In this document: positions 37,258 to 48,327 of the stretch, piece after piece
Layout of the letters: every line of letters starts with the position of its first letter
Numbering within the stretch: the first letter of the stretch is position 1
NCBI RefSeq assembly: GCF_900291465.1
Contig: NZ_LT985808.1
Location: 343,564-407,563 of the forward strand
From: Bacteroides sp. Marseille-P3684
GTDB taxonomy: Bacteria > Bacteroidota > Bacteroidia > Bacteroidales > Bacteroidaceae
Direction: 5' to 3'
Length of the DNA stretch: 64,000 nt
Notes under the pieces: model-generated
Seen by the model: only the letters and a program-made list of their open reading frames with translations
The model's database searches: none
What the model was told of the DNA's origin: nothing
Made by a program: the position numbers and the translations under genes

Positions 37258-38469
37258 TCAGAACATGTGCCGCACGCGCTCGATGCCGGCGACGAGGGTG
37301 TCGACCTCCTCCTTCGTGTTGTAGAAGCTGAAGGAAGCGCGGACCGTCCCCTCGATGCCCAGCCGTTGCATCAGCGGCTGCGCACAGTGGTGCCCGGTGC
37401 GGACGGCGATGCCGAGGCGGTCGAGCAACGTGCCGAGGTCGAAGTGGTGGATGTTGCCGACGAGGAAGGAGATGACGCTCCCCTTGTGAGGGGCTTCGCC
37501 GAAGATGCGCATGCCCTCGATGGAGCGCAGCCGTTCCGTGGCATAGCGCGTCAGTTCCTGCTCGTAGGCATCAATCTGGTCCATGCCCAGGGCGGACACA
37601 TAGTCGAGCGCCCGTGCCAGGGCGTGCGTGCCGATGTAGTCGGGCGTACCTGCCTCAAACTTGTAGGGCAGCTCGTTGAACGTCGTCCGTTCAAAGCTGA
37701 CATGCTGTATCATCTCCCCTCCTCCCTGGTAGGGCGGCAGCCGGTCGAGCCACTCCTCCTTGCCGTAGAGCACGCCCACGCCCGTCGGGCCGTAGACCTT
37801 GTGCCCGCTGAAGGCATAGAAGTCCGCGTCGAGCGCCTGCACGTCGACTGCCATGTGCGGCACCGCCTGCGCCCCGTCGACGAGTACGGGCACGCCGTGG
37901 GCATGTGCCGTGGCTATCATCTCGCGCACGGGATTGACCGTCCCCAGGACGTTCGACACGTGGGTGACGCACACCAGACGGGTGCGCTCGTTGAAGAGCG
38001 CGGCATACGCGTCGGTCAGGAGCTCGCCGCGGTCGGTCATGGGGATGACGCGGATGACGATGCCCCGGCGGTCGCGCAGGAGCTGCCAGGGGACGATGTC
38101 GCTGTGATGCTCCATGACGGAGACGATGACCTCGTCGCCCTCGCGGAGGAAGGCTTCACCGAACGACGAAGCCAGGAGGTTGATGCTCTCGGTGGTTCCG
38201 CGTGTGAAGACAATCTCGCTCGTGGAGCGGGCGTTGATGAACTTGCGGACGGTCTCGCGTGCCCCTTCGTGCAGCTCGGTCGCCTGCTGGGAGAGGAAGT
38301 GGACGCCGCGGTGCACGTTGGCATTGACCGAGTAGTACTCCTCGGCAATGGCATCGACCACGCAGCGTGGTTTCTGCGTGGTGGCGCCGTTGTCGAAATA
38401 GACGAGCGGCTTGCCGTAGACCGTGCGGCTGAGGATGGGGAAGTCTTCCCGTATCTTTTGTATATCCAT
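37258..38469 (-). CDS. sufS: Cysteine desulfurase SufS
   Basis: 403 residues; a PLP enzyme that releases sulfur from cysteine as an enzyme-bound persulfide for Fe-S cluster building. Seen here: YFDNGATTQKP, ANVHRGVHFLSQQAT, the PLP-lysine motif AFSGHKVYGPTGVGVLYG and the catalytic cysteine loop RTGHHCAQPLM. The start at 38469 (MDIQKIREDFPILSR) matches the family. It is the last gene of the leftward sufBCDS set. Confidence 0.95.
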   Translation of the reverse strand: MDIQKIREDFPILSRTVYGKPLVYFDNGATTQKPRCVVDAIAEEYYSVNANVHRGVHFLSQQATELHEGARETVRKFINARSTSEIVFTRGTTESINLLASSFGEAFLREGDEVIVSVMEHHSDIVPWQLLRDRRGIVIRVIPMTDRGELLTDAYAALFNERTRLVCVTHVSNVLGTVNPVREMIATAHAHGVPVLVDGAQAVPHMAVDVQALDADFYAFSGHKVYGPTGVGVLYGKEEWLDRLPPYQGGGEMIQHVSFERTTFNELPYKFEAGTPDYIGTHALARALDYVSALGMDQIDAYEQELTRYATERLRSIEGMRIFGEAPHKGSVISFLVGNIHHFDLGTLLDRLGIAVRTGHHCAQPLMQRLGIEGTVRASFSFYNTKEEVDTLVAGIERVRHMF

Positions 38470-38495
38470 AGTGCTATCAGTGTTTAGGCGGGGTC

Positions 38496-39839
38496 TCACT
38501 TGCACATGGCGCACCCCTGGCACTTGTTGAGCTCGCCGCGGAAGCGTTTCTCCACGAGCAGGTGCAGGCGGTCCTTGAGTGCGTCGAGACGTATCTCGTC
38601 GATGACCTCATTGACGAAGGCAAACATGAGCAGCAGGCGTGCCTCCCGCTCGGCGATGCCCCGCTGACGCATGTAGAAGAGGGCGTTGTCGTCGAGCTGG
38701 CCCACGGTAGCCCCGTGGCTGCACTTCACGTCGTCGGCGTAAATCTCCAGCTGCGGCTGGGTGTACATGCGTGCCTCGCGGGTGGCGCAGAGGTTCCGGT
38801 TGGTCTGCTGCGAGGAGGTGCGCTGTGCGCCTTCACGGACGAGCACTTTGCCGGCAAACGCCCCGACGGCACTGTCGTCGAGCACATACTTGTAGAGCTC
38901 GGTGCTGGTGCAGTCGCTCACCCGGTGGTCGATGAAGGTGTTGTTGTCCACTTGCTGCTGTTTGTCGCCGATAGCCATGCCGAGCATCTTCACCTCGGCG
39001 CCCCGTCCGTCGAGCGCCACCTCGGTGGTGTTGCGGGTGATGCCGTTGTGGAGGGTCATTCCGTTGAGCAGGACGTTGCTGCCTGCCGCCTGATGGACAT
39101 AGAGGTTGCTGAAGCGCACGGTGTTGTTGTGGGTCTCCTCCAGCTCATAGAAGTCGAAGACGGCATTCTCGCCGACGAAGACCTCCACCACCTGGGTGGC
39201 AAGGAACTTCACACGGTCCATGGCATGGTCGCACGCCAGCAGACGCGCCTGTGCGCCTTCTTCCAGGATGATGAGCACCCGCCGGTTGACCATGAAGTCG
39301 ACGTTGGAACGGAGCATGTTGACAAGTTGGATGGGTCGCTCCACGACCACCCCCTTGGGCACATAGAGCACGAAGCCGTCCTGTGCGAGCATGGTGTTGA
39401 GGGCGGTCACGGCGTCGCGTGCGGTGTCGGCGAGGCGTCCGTAGTGTGCCTCCGCCAGCTCCGGGTGCAGGGTGGAGAACTCCTTGAGGCTGCCTGCCCA
39501 CACGCCGGCGGGGAGGGTTGCCTTCGGCAGGTCACGGCTGTCGAAACCGTCGTTGAGCATGAAGTAGAGCGAGGTACTCATGTTCGGCACGTCGCACTTG
39601 AACACTTCGCTGGAGTCGACGGGTATGTCGAGGCGGTTCAGGTTCAAGCCATAGTCCGGCTCGAAGAGCTTCGCCACGTCGGTGTACTTGTACTTCTCCA
39701 CTTTCCGCGTGGGGAATCCCAGGCTCCGGAAGTCGGCGAACGCCTTGGCGCGGGGCTTGTTCATCACCTCCGAGCTGTGGCGTGCGATCATCGCTTCGCA
39801 CTGGGTGTACAGGTCGATGTATTGTTGTTCTGCTTTCAT
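38496..39839 (-). CDS. sufD: Fe-S cluster assembly protein SufD
   Basis: 447 residues with the SufB/SufD beta-helix core (VFVGENAVFDFYELEETHNN, LCATREARMYTQPQLEIYAD, VKCSHGATVGQLDDNALFYM). It pairs with SufB and SufC in the SufBC2D scaffold where Fe-S clusters are built. The C-terminus carries CQGCAMCK, three closely spaced cysteines that are an unusual tail for SufD and might bind metal. The start at 39839 gives the usual N-terminus (MKAEQQYIDLY). Confidence 0.93.
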   Translation of the reverse strand: MKAEQQYIDLYTQCEAMIARHSSEVMNKPRAKAFADFRSLGFPTRKVEKYKYTDVAKLFEPDYGLNLNRLDIPVDSSEVFKCDVPNMSTSLYFMLNDGFDSRDLPKATLPAGVWAGSLKEFSTLHPELAEAHYGRLADTARDAVTALNTMLAQDGFVLYVPKGVVVERPIQLVNMLRSNVDFMVNRRVLIILEEGAQARLLACDHAMDRVKFLATQVVEVFVGENAVFDFYELEETHNNTVRFSNLYVHQAAGSNVLLNGMTLHNGITRNTTEVALDGRGAEVKMLGMAIGDKQQQVDNNTFIDHRVSDCTSTELYKYVLDDSAVGAFAGKVLVREGAQRTSSQQTNRNLCATREARMYTQPQLEIYADDVKCSHGATVGQLDDNALFYMRQRGIAEREARLLLMFAFVNEVIDEIRLDALKDRLHLLVEKRFRGELNKCQGCAMCK

Positions 39840-39922
39840 TGTCTTGATAGGGTTTATGTATGATTCTTCAGCTACGGCTGACACGGACGGCGGCTGTGCG
39901 TCTGCCGGTCAGCCGTTCCCGG

Positions 39923-40684
39923 TCAGCGGTCTGCAGTGTCCGCTTCCGCCTTGATCCAGTCGTAGCCCCGCTCTTCGAGTTCAAGCGCGAGCTCGGGTCC
40001 GGCGGTCTTGACGATGCGTCCCTTGTAGAGCACGTGGACGATGTCCGGCTTGATGTAGTCCAGCAGACGCTGGTAGTGGGTGATGACGATGCAGCTCGTC
40101 TCCGGTGTCTTGAGCTTGTTGACGCCCTCGGCTACGATCCGCAGCGCGTCGATGTCGAGTCCCGAGTCCGTCTCGTCGAGGATGCTCAGCTTCGGCTCCA
40201 GCATCGCCATCTGGAAGATTTCGTTACGCTTCTTCTCGCCGCCGGAGAAGCCTTCGTTCACCGAACGGTTCGCGAGCTTGTTGTCCAGCTCGACCACGGC
40301 ACGCTTCTCGCGCATGAGTTTGAGGAACTCGCTTGCACTGAGGGGTTCCTGCCCCATGTACTTCCGTTTCTCATTGACTGCCGCACGCATGAAGTTGACC
40401 ATGCTCACGCCGGGAATCTCCACGGGATACTGGAACGAAAGGAACAGCCCTTCGTGGCTTCGGTCTTCGGGACTGAGCGCGAGGAGGTCCTTCCCGTTGA
40501 ACATCACCGAGCCTTTGGTCACCTCGTAGGCGGGATGTCCCACGAGGACGTTGCTCAGCGTACTCTTACCCGAGCCGTTAGGGCCCATGATGGCGTGCAC
40601 CTCTCCGGTCTTCACGGTGAGGTTGATGCCTTTCAATATCTCTTTGCCATTGATGGTGGCATGCAAATCTTTTATTTCAAGCAT
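39923..40684 (-). CDS. sufC: Fe-S cluster assembly ATPase SufC
   Basis: 253-residue ABC-type ATPase. Walker [10 protein letters not shown], signature SGGEKKRNE and Walker [13 protein letters not shown] are intact. It powers conformational changes of the SufBC2D scaffold. It sits between sufB and sufD, the common order in Bacteroidota. Confidence 0.96.
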   Translation of the reverse strand: MLEIKDLHATINGKEILKGINLTVKTGEVHAIMGPNGSGKSTLSNVLVGHPAYEVTKGSVMFNGKDLLALSPEDRSHEGLFLSFQYPVEIPGVSMVNFMRAAVNEKRKYMGQEPLSASEFLKLMREKRAVVELDNKLANRSVNEGFSGGEKKRNEIFQMAMLEPKLSILDETDSGLDIDALRIVAEGVNKLKTPETSCIVITHYQRLLDYIKPDIVHVLYKGRIVKTAGPELALELEERGYDWIKAEADTADR

Positions 40685-40766
40685 ATCTGTCTGAGGTTAT
40701 AATGTGATTCATTCGTTTAGGTTCATTCGTCGCCGGGAGGCAGTCGCCAGGCGGTGGCGTCCGCGT

Positions 40767-42218
40767 TCAGCCGACGCTGCCTTCGAGCGAGACTGCCAGC
40801 AGCTTCTGTGCCTCGACGGCAAACTCCATCGGGAGCTTGTTGATGACCTCCTTGGCGTATCCGTTCACGATGAGTCCCACGGCGTCCTCCGTCGGGATGC
40901 CGCGCTGGGTGCAGTAGAAGAGCTGGTCTTCTGATATCTTCGACGTGGTGGCTTCGTGCTCCACGACAGCTGTCTCGTTGTGGATGTCCATGTAGGGGAA
41001 GGTGTGTGCGCCGCACTTGTCGCCCAGCAGCAGCGAGTCGCACTGGCTGTAGTTGCGCGCCCCGTCCGCCTTGGCAGCCACACGGACCAGTCCGCGGTAG
41101 GAGTTCTGGCTGCGTCCGGCAGAGATACCCTTGCTGATGATGGTGCTCCGGGTGTTCCGCCCGAGGTGTATCATCTTCGTGCCGGTGTCCGCCTGCTGGA
41201 AGTTGTTCGTCACGGCCACGGAGTAGAACTCCGCCTGCGAGTTGTCGCCCGTCAGGATGCAGCTGGGGTACTTCCACGTGATGGCTGAGCCTGTCTCCAC
41301 CTGCGTCCAGGACAGCTTGCTGTCCACGCCCTTGCAGTTGCCCCGCTTGGTCACGAAGTTATAGACTCCGCCCTTGCCCTCGGCATCGCCGGGGTACCAG
41401 TTCTGCACGGTGCTGTACTTCACCTCGGCGCGGTCCATCACCACGATTTCCACGATGGCGGCATGGAGCTGGTTCTCGTCGCGCATGGGGGCGGTACATC
41501 CCTCAAGATAGGACACGTAGCTGTCGTCGTCCGCCACGATGAGCGTACGTTCGAACTGCCCCGTGTTGGCGGCATTGATACGGAAGTAGGTGGATAGTTC
41601 CATCGGGCAGCGTACGCCCTTGGGGATGTAGACAAATGAGCCGTCGCTGAACACGGCGGAATTGAGGGCAGCGAAGAAGTTGTCGCGGTAGGGCACCACG
41701 GAGCCGAGGTACTTCTTCACCAGGTCAGGATGTTCGCGCACTGCCTCGCTGATGGAGCAGAAGATGATGCCCTTCTCGATGAGTGCGTCCTTATAGGTAG
41801 TCTTCACCGACACGGAGTCCATCACGGCGTCGACCGCCACTCCGCTGAGCGCCATCTGTTCCTCCAGGGGGATGCCCAGCTTGTTGAACGTCTTTATCAA
41901 CTCGGGGTCGACCTCGTCCATGCTCTTGGGTCCGTCTTTCCGGGTCTTCGGGGCAGCGTAGTATGAGATAGCCTGGTAGTCAATCTCGGGAATATCCAGA
42001 TGTGCCCACCGGGGCATCTCCATCGTCTGCCAGTGACGGAACGCATTCAGGCGGAACTCCAGCAGCCAGTCAGGCTCCCCTTTCTTCTCGGAGATGAGCC
42101 TTATGACCTCCTCGTTGAGTCCCCGCTCGATGATGTCGGTGTGGACATCCGTCGTGAAGCCGTACTTGTACTTCTCGGCAGCCAGTTCCTTCACCAGCTT
42201 GTTCGGTTCGTCTTGCAT
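40767..42218 (-). CDS. sufB: Fe-S cluster assembly protein SufB
   Basis: 483 residues, full length. Characteristic segments include [80 protein letters not shown] and the C-terminal [20 protein letters not shown]. SufB is the main scaffold subunit on which clusters form. It is the first suf gene, 6 bp downstream of the cvpA-like gene. Confidence 0.96.
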   Translation of the reverse strand: MQDEPNKLVKELAAEKYKYGFTTDVHTDIIERGLNEEVIRLISEKKGEPDWLLEFRLNAFRHWQTMEMPRWAHLDIPEIDYQAISYYAAPKTRKDGPKSMDEVDPELIKTFNKLGIPLEEQMALSGVAVDAVMDSVSVKTTYKDALIEKGIIFCSISEAVREHPDLVKKYLGSVVPYRDNFFAALNSAVFSDGSFVYIPKGVRCPMELSTYFRINAANTGQFERTLIVADDDSYVSYLEGCTAPMRDENQLHAAIVEIVVMDRAEVKYSTVQNWYPGDAEGKGGVYNFVTKRGNCKGVDSKLSWTQVETGSAITWKYPSCILTGDNSQAEFYSVAVTNNFQQADTGTKMIHLGRNTRSTIISKGISAGRSQNSYRGLVRVAAKADGARNYSQCDSLLLGDKCGAHTFPYMDIHNETAVVEHEATTSKISEDQLFYCTQRGIPTEDAVGLIVNGYAKEVINKLPMEFAVEAQKLLAVSLEGSVG

Positions 42219-42223
42219 AATTC

Positions 42224-42724
42224 TTACTTGATTAATTGTTCTGTAACTTGTTTGATAGCCGGGAAGAAGAGCCCGGCCGTTTCTCCCACAGGATGGTAGA
42301 ACACCGACTGTTCCTTCACTTCGGGGGTGAGCATCTTCTCCTCAGGGTCGATATACTCCACCACCTTGATGAGCACACCAAGGAACAAGAGATGGAGCAC
42401 CATGCCGGTCACTGCGCCCAGCATCCGGTTGACGATGCCCAGATGGGCAGCCTCCAACGCCCGGGTCAGTGCAGCCCCTGCCAGCATGAGCAGTGCGGGG
42501 ATGACCGCCCAAATGATGATGAACGAGATGATTTGCGCCACACTGACGGATGTCCCGATGTGAGGCGCCAACTGTTCGCCGACAGCGGCATACAGCGCAC
42601 GCGCCACCAGCAGTCCGGCTATCAGGCCTACCAGTCCGCATGCCTGCTTGATGAAGCCTTTGGCGAGTCCCGACACCAGTCCGATGCCCAGCACCACCAC
42701 TATGAATATGTCAATCGTTTCCAT
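42224..42724 (-). CDS. CvpA-family membrane protein
   Basis: 166 residues with four hydrophobic spans ([40 protein letters not shown] and two more), the CvpA arrangement. In other bacteria CvpA is linked to colicin V production and envelope stress tolerance; its molecular role is unclear. It is located between infB and sufB, a conserved spot in Bacteroidales. The start at 42724 (METIDIF) fits the family. Confidence 0.88.
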   Translation of the reverse strand: METIDIFIVVVLGIGLVSGLAKGFIKQACGLVGLIAGLLVARALYAAVGEQLAPHIGTSVSVAQIISFIIIWAVIPALLMLAGAALTRALEAAHLGIVNRMLGAVTGMVLHLLFLGVLIKVVEYIDPEEKMLTPEVKEQSVFYHPVGETAGLFFPAIKQVTEQLIK

Positions 42725-42848
42725 TCCTTTATAACAACAATGTGCCAATCACACAAACCGGAAGGGCGGTCTGGCAATTGGCACATTTCATATGATTGTC
42801 ACTGCCCGCAGGGGCAGCCGTGTTTCGTTTGCTTTCTTATTCCACAGG

Positions 42849-45824
42849 TCAGAGTGTCTGCTTCACCTCGATTTCCTGGTAGGACTCGATGATGTCGCCC
42901 ACCTTGATGTCGTTGTAGTTCATCAGGCTGATACCGCACTCGAAGTTGACCGGCACCTCCTTCACATCGTCCTTGAAACGCTTCAGGGCGTTGATGGCTC
43001 CGGTGTGGATGACGATACCGTCGCGGATGAGACGTGCCTTGTCGGTACGTTTCACCTTGCCTTCGCGTACCCATGCTCCGGCTACGGTGCCGACCTTGGT
43101 AATCTTGAACACCTCGCGCACTTCGATGGTAGCGGTGATTTCCTCCTTGACCTCGGGTGCCAGCATGCCTTCCATCGCCGCCTTCACATCCTCGATGGCA
43201 TCATAGATGATGGAGTAGAGACGGATGTCGACTCCCTCCTGCTCCGCCTGCTTGCGGGCAGCCATTGACGGACGCACCTGGAAGCCGATGATGATGGCGT
43301 CCGAGGCAGCGGCAAGGCTGACGTCCGATTCCGAAATCTGACCCACCGCCTTGTGGATGACGTTCACCTGAATCTGCTCGGTGGAGAGCTTGATGAGCGA
43401 GTCGCTCAACGCCTCGATGGAGCCGTCGACGTCGCCCTTGACAATGACGTTCAACTCGTGGAAATCGCCCAGTGCCAAGCGGCGTCCCACTTCGTCGAGC
43501 GTAAGCATTTTCTGTGTGCGGAGTCCCTGCTCACGCTGGAGTTGCTCACGCTTGCTGGCAATCTCGCGCGCCTCCTGCTCGGTCTCGATGACGTGGAAGG
43601 TGTCTCCGGCTGTCGGGGCACCGTTCAGTCCGAGGATGAGTGCAGGCTCGGAAGGACCTGCCTGCTGGATGCGCTGGTTGCGTTCGTTGAACATCGCCTT
43701 CACCTTGCCATAGTTGGTTCCGGCAAGCACGATGTCGCCCACCTTGAGCGTACCGTTCGCCACGAGCACCGTTGCCACGTAACCCCGTCCCTTGTCGAGC
43801 GTCGACTCGATGATGGAACCGGTAGCCCGGCGGTTGGGGTTCGCCTTCAGTTCGAGCAGTTCGGCCTCGAGCAGCACCTTCTCGAGCAGCTCGTGCACGC
43901 CGATGCCCTTCTTGGCGGAGATGTCCTGCGACTGGTACTTTCCGCCCCATTCCTCCACGAGGAAGTTCATGTTGGCAAGTTCCTCCTTGATTTTGTCCGG
44001 GTTGGCGGCGGGTTTATCTATCTTGTTGATGGCAAAGACGATGGGCACACCGGCAGCCATGGCATGGTTGATGGCCTCCTTGGTCTGCGGCATGACGTTG
44101 TCGTCGGCAGCCACGATGATGATGGCGATGTCGGTCACCTTGGCACCACGTGCACGCATGGCCGTAAATGCCTCGTGACCCGGAGTGTCGAGGAAGGTGA
44201 TGCGGCGTCCGTCTTCCAACTTCACGTTGTAGGCACCGATGTGCTGCGTGATGCCGCCAGCCTCGCCTGCGATGACGTTCGACTTGCGGATGTAGTCGAG
44301 CAACGATGTCTTTCCGTGGTCGACGTGACCCATGACGGTGACAATCGGCGCGCGCGGCTGGAGGTCTTCGGCACGGTCTTCCTCCTCGACCACCGCCTGT
44401 GCCACTTCAGCACTGACATACTCGGTCTGGAAGCCGAACTCCTCCGCCACCAGGTTGATGGTTTCCGCGTCGAGACGCTGGTTGATGGACACCATGATGC
44501 CCACACTCATACACGTGCCGATGACCTGCGTCACAGGGACGTTCATCATGTTGGCAAGCTCGTTGGCAGTCACGAACTCGGTGAGCTTGAGCACCTTGCT
44601 CTCTGCTCTTTCCTGGTCCTCCAGTTCCTGCTGACGGTTGATGGCGTTCTCGCGCTTCTCCTTGCGGTATTTGGATGTCTTGTTCTTTCCCTTGCTTGTG
44701 AGTCGTGCCAGGGTCTCTTTCACCTGTTTTGCCACATCTTCGTCGCTCACTTCAGGTTTGGCGAACGATGACGACTTGCGGTTGCGGTCGCGGTCCTTGC
44801 CACGGCGGTCACGGTCTTTCGACTTCTCACCTCCGCCGCCTTTTCCGCTGCGTCCTTCACCACGCGAAGACTGGTCGACGGCGTTGATGTCGACCTTCTC
44901 CTTGTTGATGCGGCTGCGCTTCTTCTTCCGCTTGCCATCCTCGTCGGAGTCGTTCTTGTCCGCACGGCTCGACTTGTCGTCGGTCTTGCGTATCTCCTTG
45001 ATGATGGCGTCCTTCATCTGCTTCTTCTGTTCCTGACGCTGCTTTTCCTTTTCCTCGCGCTCTTTGCGCCGTTCCTCTTTCGACTTTTTCCGCGGACGGG
45101 TCGATTGGTTCAACGCGTCGAGGTCAATCTGCCCCACCACGTTGATTTTCGAGACGAACTCAGTAGGACGTATCTTGAACACGCCGTCGTCTTCTTGTCC
45201 GCCTTTCTTTTCTTCTACTTTCTCAGCCACCTGGGTATCTGCTTTTTCGGTTTTGACGGGAGCCGGTTTGTCGGCAGCAGAGGCTGCTTCCGGGCGTACG
45301 GGCTTGGCGGCTTTCGCTTCGTCCTTGGGCTCGGCAGTCCCAGCGGCTTTCTCCGGGGCAGGCTGTTGGGCAGCCTTCTTCTCCTCGGTCTTTTCGGTTA
45401 TGTTTTTCTCTACAGTCTTCTCGACGACGGGTTGTGCCGGCTTCTTGCGTCGGTTGAGGGCATCGAGGTCGATTTTCCCCACGGGCTTGAATTTCGGGCG
45501 CACGTCCTCGGGCACGACGGTCTTGACCACCTCATCCTCTTTGGCTTTCCGTTCGGGCTCTTTCTTGGGCTCGTCGAAACCGTCGATGGAGATGGAGGCA
45601 CCGCGTCCACGTTCCTTGCTTTGTCGTTCCTGGCTGAATTTCTCAGACTCGATGCGCAGCTTCTTGTCCTTGCGGAACTCCTGTACGAGGAGTTCGTACT
45701 GCTCTTTCGTAATCTGCGTATTCGGGGTGGCCTCCACCTCGAATCCTTTCTTCTGGAGGAATTCGACAACCGTCGTCAGTCCTACGTTTAAATCTCTTGT
45801 TACTTTATTTAGTCTTATAGTCAT
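42849..45824 (-). CDS. infB: Translation initiation factor IF-2
   Basis: 991 residues. A long charged N-terminal region (Lys/Glu/Ala-rich, about 80-380) precedes the GTPase domain with [32 protein letters not shown] and FAINKIDKP, followed by the domains that bind initiator tRNA. It guides fMet-tRNA onto the ribosome. It lies in the conserved rimP-nusA-infB cluster, with a gap of about 140 bp after nusA. Confidence 0.97.
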   Translation of the reverse strand: MTIRLNKVTRDLNVGLTTVVEFLQKKGFEVEATPNTQITKEQYELLVQEFRKDKKLRIESEKFSQERQSKERGRGASISIDGFDEPKKEPERKAKEDEVVKTVVPEDVRPKFKPVGKIDLDALNRRKKPAQPVVEKTVEKNITEKTEEKKAAQQPAPEKAAGTAEPKDEAKAAKPVRPEAASAADKPAPVKTEKADTQVAEKVEEKKGGQEDDGVFKIRPTEFVSKINVVGQIDLDALNQSTRPRKKSKEERRKEREEKEKQRQEQKKQMKDAIIKEIRKTDDKSSRADKNDSDEDGKRKKKRSRINKEKVDINAVDQSSRGEGRSGKGGGGEKSKDRDRRGKDRDRNRKSSSFAKPEVSDEDVAKQVKETLARLTSKGKNKTSKYRKEKRENAINRQQELEDQERAESKVLKLTEFVTANELANMMNVPVTQVIGTCMSVGIMVSINQRLDAETINLVAEEFGFQTEYVSAEVAQAVVEEEDRAEDLQPRAPIVTVMGHVDHGKTSLLDYIRKSNVIAGEAGGITQHIGAYNVKLEDGRRITFLDTPGHEAFTAMRARGAKVTDIAIIIVAADDNVMPQTKEAINHAMAAGVPIVFAINKIDKPAANPDKIKEELANMNFLVEEWGGKYQSQDISAKKGIGVHELLEKVLLEAELLELKANPNRRATGSIIESTLDKGRGYVATVLVANGTLKVGDIVLAGTNYGKVKAMFNERNQRIQQAGPSEPALILGLNGAPTAGDTFHVIETEQEAREIASKREQLQREQGLRTQKMLTLDEVGRRLALGDFHELNVIVKGDVDGSIEALSDSLIKLSTEQIQVNVIHKAVGQISESDVSLAAASDAIIIGFQVRPSMAARKQAEQEGVDIRLYSIIYDAIEDVKAAMEGMLAPEVKEEITATIEVREVFKITKVGTVAGAWVREGKVKRTDKARLIRDGIVIHTGAINALKRFKDDVKEVPVNFECGISLMNYNDIKVGDIIESYQEIEVKQTL

Positions 45825-45968
45825 ACGTTTTTAGTTTGTAAGTTCGTCAAGTTTCTCAAGTCGATGAGTTGTTTCCTGTCTGCCATTGCCCGGGCGATGT
45901 CCTGAGCCCGCATCCTCCAACTCATTCCATGAAAAAAGAACCAAAGGACTCAACCGGCCCGGGACGAC

Positions 45969-47225
45969 TTACTCTTCAAATTCGGCCTTTAATATTCTCA
46001 ATACTTCGTCGACCGTGTCTTCTTCCAGGTCGGCTTTCTCGATGAGCATCTCGCGCGGAGCGTTGAGCACGCCCTTGGCGGTGTCGATGCCGATGCCCTT
46101 GATGGCGTCGATGACCCACTCGTCGATTTCATCGCGGAACTCATCCAGGTAGATGTCTTCCTCGTCGGCTGCACCGTCGAGCTCGCGATAAACGTCGATG
46201 GTGTACTCCGTCAGCATGCTGGCAAGCTTGATGTTCATGCCGCCCTTTCCGATGGCGAGGGAGACCTCCTCGGGTTTGAGGAACACCTCGGCACGCTTGT
46301 TCTCCTCGTCGAGACGGATGGAAGAGACGACGGCGGGACTCAGCGCACGCTGGATGAAGAGCGAGATGTTGGCGGTGTAGTTGATGACGTCGATGTTCTC
46401 GTTGCGCAGCTCACGCACGATGCCGTGGATGCGGGAACCTTTCACACCCACACAGGCGCCGACCGGGTCGATGCGCTCGTCGTAAGATTCGACGGCAATC
46501 TTGGCGCGTTCACCGGGGATGCGTGCGATGCGTTTGATGGTGATGAGTCCGTCGTTGATTTCGGGGACTTCCATCTCGAACAGGCGTTGCAGGAAGACGG
46601 GCGACGTGCGGCTCAGGATGATTTTCGGGTTGTTGTTGGTGTTGTCCACCCGTGCCACGACGGCGCGTACGGTCTCGCCCTTGCGATAGAAGTCGCTGGG
46701 GATCTGTTCGGTCTTGGGCAGCAGGAGTTCGTTGCCCTCATCGTCGAGCAGCAGCATCTCTTTCTTCCATATCTGATAGACCTCGGCGCTGACGACCTGG
46801 CCCACCTTTTCAATATACTTGTTATACAGGCTATCCTTCTCCAGTTCCAGGATCTTCGATGCAAGTGTCTGGCGCAGGTTCAGGATGGCACGCCGTCCGA
46901 ACTTGGCAAAGATGACCTCGTCGGTCACTTCCTCGCCAATCTCATAGGAAGCGTCGATCTTGCGTGCCTCAGTGAGGGAGATTTGCATATTCGGGTTCGT
47001 CAGGTCCTCGTCTGCCACGACCTCGCGGTTGCGCCAGATTTCGAAGTCCCCCTTGTCGGGGTTCACGATCACGTCGTAGTTCTCATCCGTCCCGAACATC
47101 TTGGCAATCACGCTGCGGAAGCTTTCCTCCAGGACGCTGACCATCGTGGTTCGGTCGATGTTCTTCAACTCTTTAAATTCCGAAAATGTATCAATCAAGC
47201 TGACTGTTTCCTCTTTCTTAGCCAT
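45969..47225 (-). CDS. nusA: Transcription termination/antitermination factor NusA
   Basis: 418 residues with the N-terminal RNA polymerase-binding domain, an S1 domain (about 130-200) and two KH domains (PVGACVGVKGSRIHGIVREL, SLAIGKGGMNIKLASMLT). It lacks the C-terminal acidic repeats of E. coli NusA, as is usual in this phylum. It modulates pausing and termination. Confidence 0.96.
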   Translation of the reverse strand: MAKKEETVSLIDTFSEFKELKNIDRTTMVSVLEESFRSVIAKMFGTDENYDVIVNPDKGDFEIWRNREVVADEDLTNPNMQISLTEARKIDASYEIGEEVTDEVIFAKFGRRAILNLRQTLASKILELEKDSLYNKYIEKVGQVVSAEVYQIWKKEMLLLDDEGNELLLPKTEQIPSDFYRKGETVRAVVARVDNTNNNPKIILSRTSPVFLQRLFEMEVPEINDGLITIKRIARIPGERAKIAVESYDERIDPVGACVGVKGSRIHGIVRELRNENIDVINYTANISLFIQRALSPAVVSSIRLDEENKRAEVFLKPEEVSLAIGKGGMNIKLASMLTEYTIDVYRELDGAADEEDIYLDEFRDEIDEWVIDAIKGIGIDTAKGVLNAPREMLIEKADLEEDTVDEVLRILKAEFEE

Positions 47226-47234
47226 AATATAGCG

Positions 47235-47702
47235 TTATTTAAAACTTATTAGGTATTTGGTATATTTTACTTCCGGGTAGGTGAACGTCATGTCTTCCTC
47301 CACCGTTTTGGCGCGCTTCTGTCCTTCCAGCTTCACGCGTTTCGGGACACTGACCACGAAATGTTCCTCGTCGGCTTCCTTGAGCACACCGCAGTGTTTC
47401 TCTCCGGCGAGTGTGAGCACCTCGACATCCATTCCGATGTGGTTGATGTATTGCTGCAGCACCTTGAAGGGTTGCCCGATACCGGCGGAACCCACTTCGA
47501 GTTCAAAGTCTTCTTCTTCACGATTGAGCCTTGACTCGATGAAACGGCTCAGCTGCACGCAGTCTTCGATCCACACACCCTCGGCATGGTCAATTTCAAC
47601 AACGATTTTGTCATCCGGGCTGACGTTCACATCGACCAGGAAATAGTCTTTTCCGTCGAGCCACTCTTCCACGATGTTACGGACAAGGTTTTTGTCTATC
47701 AT
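47235..47702 (-). CDS. rimP: Ribosome maturation factor RimP
   Basis: 155 residues of normal RimP length with VEIDHAEGVWIEDCVQLSRF, then FELEVGSAGIGQPFK, the RimP core, and a C-terminal SH3-like part. It helps assemble the 30S subunit. It is the first gene of the rimP-nusA-infB block, with a 5' leader of about 215 nt holding a possible attenuator. Confidence 0.95.
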   Translation of the reverse strand: MIDKNLVRNIVEEWLDGKDYFLVDVNVSPDDKIVVEIDHAEGVWIEDCVQLSRFIESRLNREEEDFELEVGSAGIGQPFKVLQQYINHIGMDVEVLTLAGEKHCGVLKEADEEHFVVSVPKRVKLEGQKRAKTVEEDMTFTYPEVKYTKYLISFK

Positions 47703-47863
47703 TCAGTTCACTGTTTGTTTTTAATTCAGCTATCGCCAACCCGGGGCATCCCCGGCAGAACCCTGCGACGAGTTGTTCCGGCAGCCCCGTTCTTCCACGG
47801 AGCAATCGTCTCCACTCACCGCCTTCCTGTCAACCGACGCGTCGGGCATCTGCGAAACTTCAG

Positions 47864-47898
47864 TTTTTAAAATAAAAAAGGAGCTTTTATCAAGCCCC
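47864..47898 (-). terminator. Terminator hairpin in the leader of the rimP operon
   Basis: On the minus strand ggggctt (47898-47892) pairs with aagctcc (47886-47880) across a 5 nt loop, followed by TTTTTTATTTT. It lies only about 25 bp after the -7 box and well before rimP, so it would end transcripts of about 45 nt unless bypassed. Confidence 0.65.
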
Positions 47899-47922
47899 TC
47901 ACGTTTCATCTTAATTCGGATG

Positions 47923-47954
47923 CAAAGATAGAGAAATTGTGCAGCGTTTCCAAA
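47923..47954 (-). promoter_or_regulatory. Promoter of the rimP-nusA-infB operon
   Basis: On the minus strand TATCTTTG (47923-47930) with TTTG (47951-47954) 20 bp upstream fits the -33/-7 pattern. Confidence 0.65.
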
Positions 47955-48072
47955 GGTTTACGGAATATTATTTGTAATTTATCCACTTTTTCACAAAGTG
48001 CATGACGGAAAGGTGACAGAAACGGATGTTCCCGGCATCCGGACACACACCATCCGGATGTCGGGAACGCCT

Positions 48073-48327
48073 CTATACTACCGGGAGATTGTCTTCCTTA
48101 CAGACGCGTTTGCCCTTTCCCCTCCCAAACAACAAGTAGAGCAGCACACCGAGGAAATTCATCCCTACAATGACGACAGCCCATATCCATTTTGCTATCG
48201 AGCTCCACGTCTTATCTTGCAGGAGCTGAACGATGGCGTAGAGAACAAAAGCTGCATCTATAACCAGCAATAGCCAATTAAGCCAAGCCCAAAAATAGAG
48301 CTGGACATCAGGTGTCATTAAATCCAT
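48073..48327 (-). CDS. Small PLDc_N-type membrane protein
   Basis: 84 residues with two membrane spans (WLNWLLLVIDAAFVLYAIVQ and WIWAVVIVGMNFLGVLLYLLFG) and the short helix between them, the arrangement of the PLD nuclease N-terminal (PLDc_N) domain found in many small membrane proteins. The C-terminus is basic (GRGKGKRVCKEDN). Function unknown. It is followed by more than 1.6 kb without genes on its upstream side. Confidence 0.75.
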   Translation of the reverse strand: MDLMTPDVQLYFWAWLNWLLLVIDAAFVLYAIVQLLQDKTWSSIAKWIWAVVIVGMNFLGVLLYLLFGRGKGKRVCKEDNLPVV

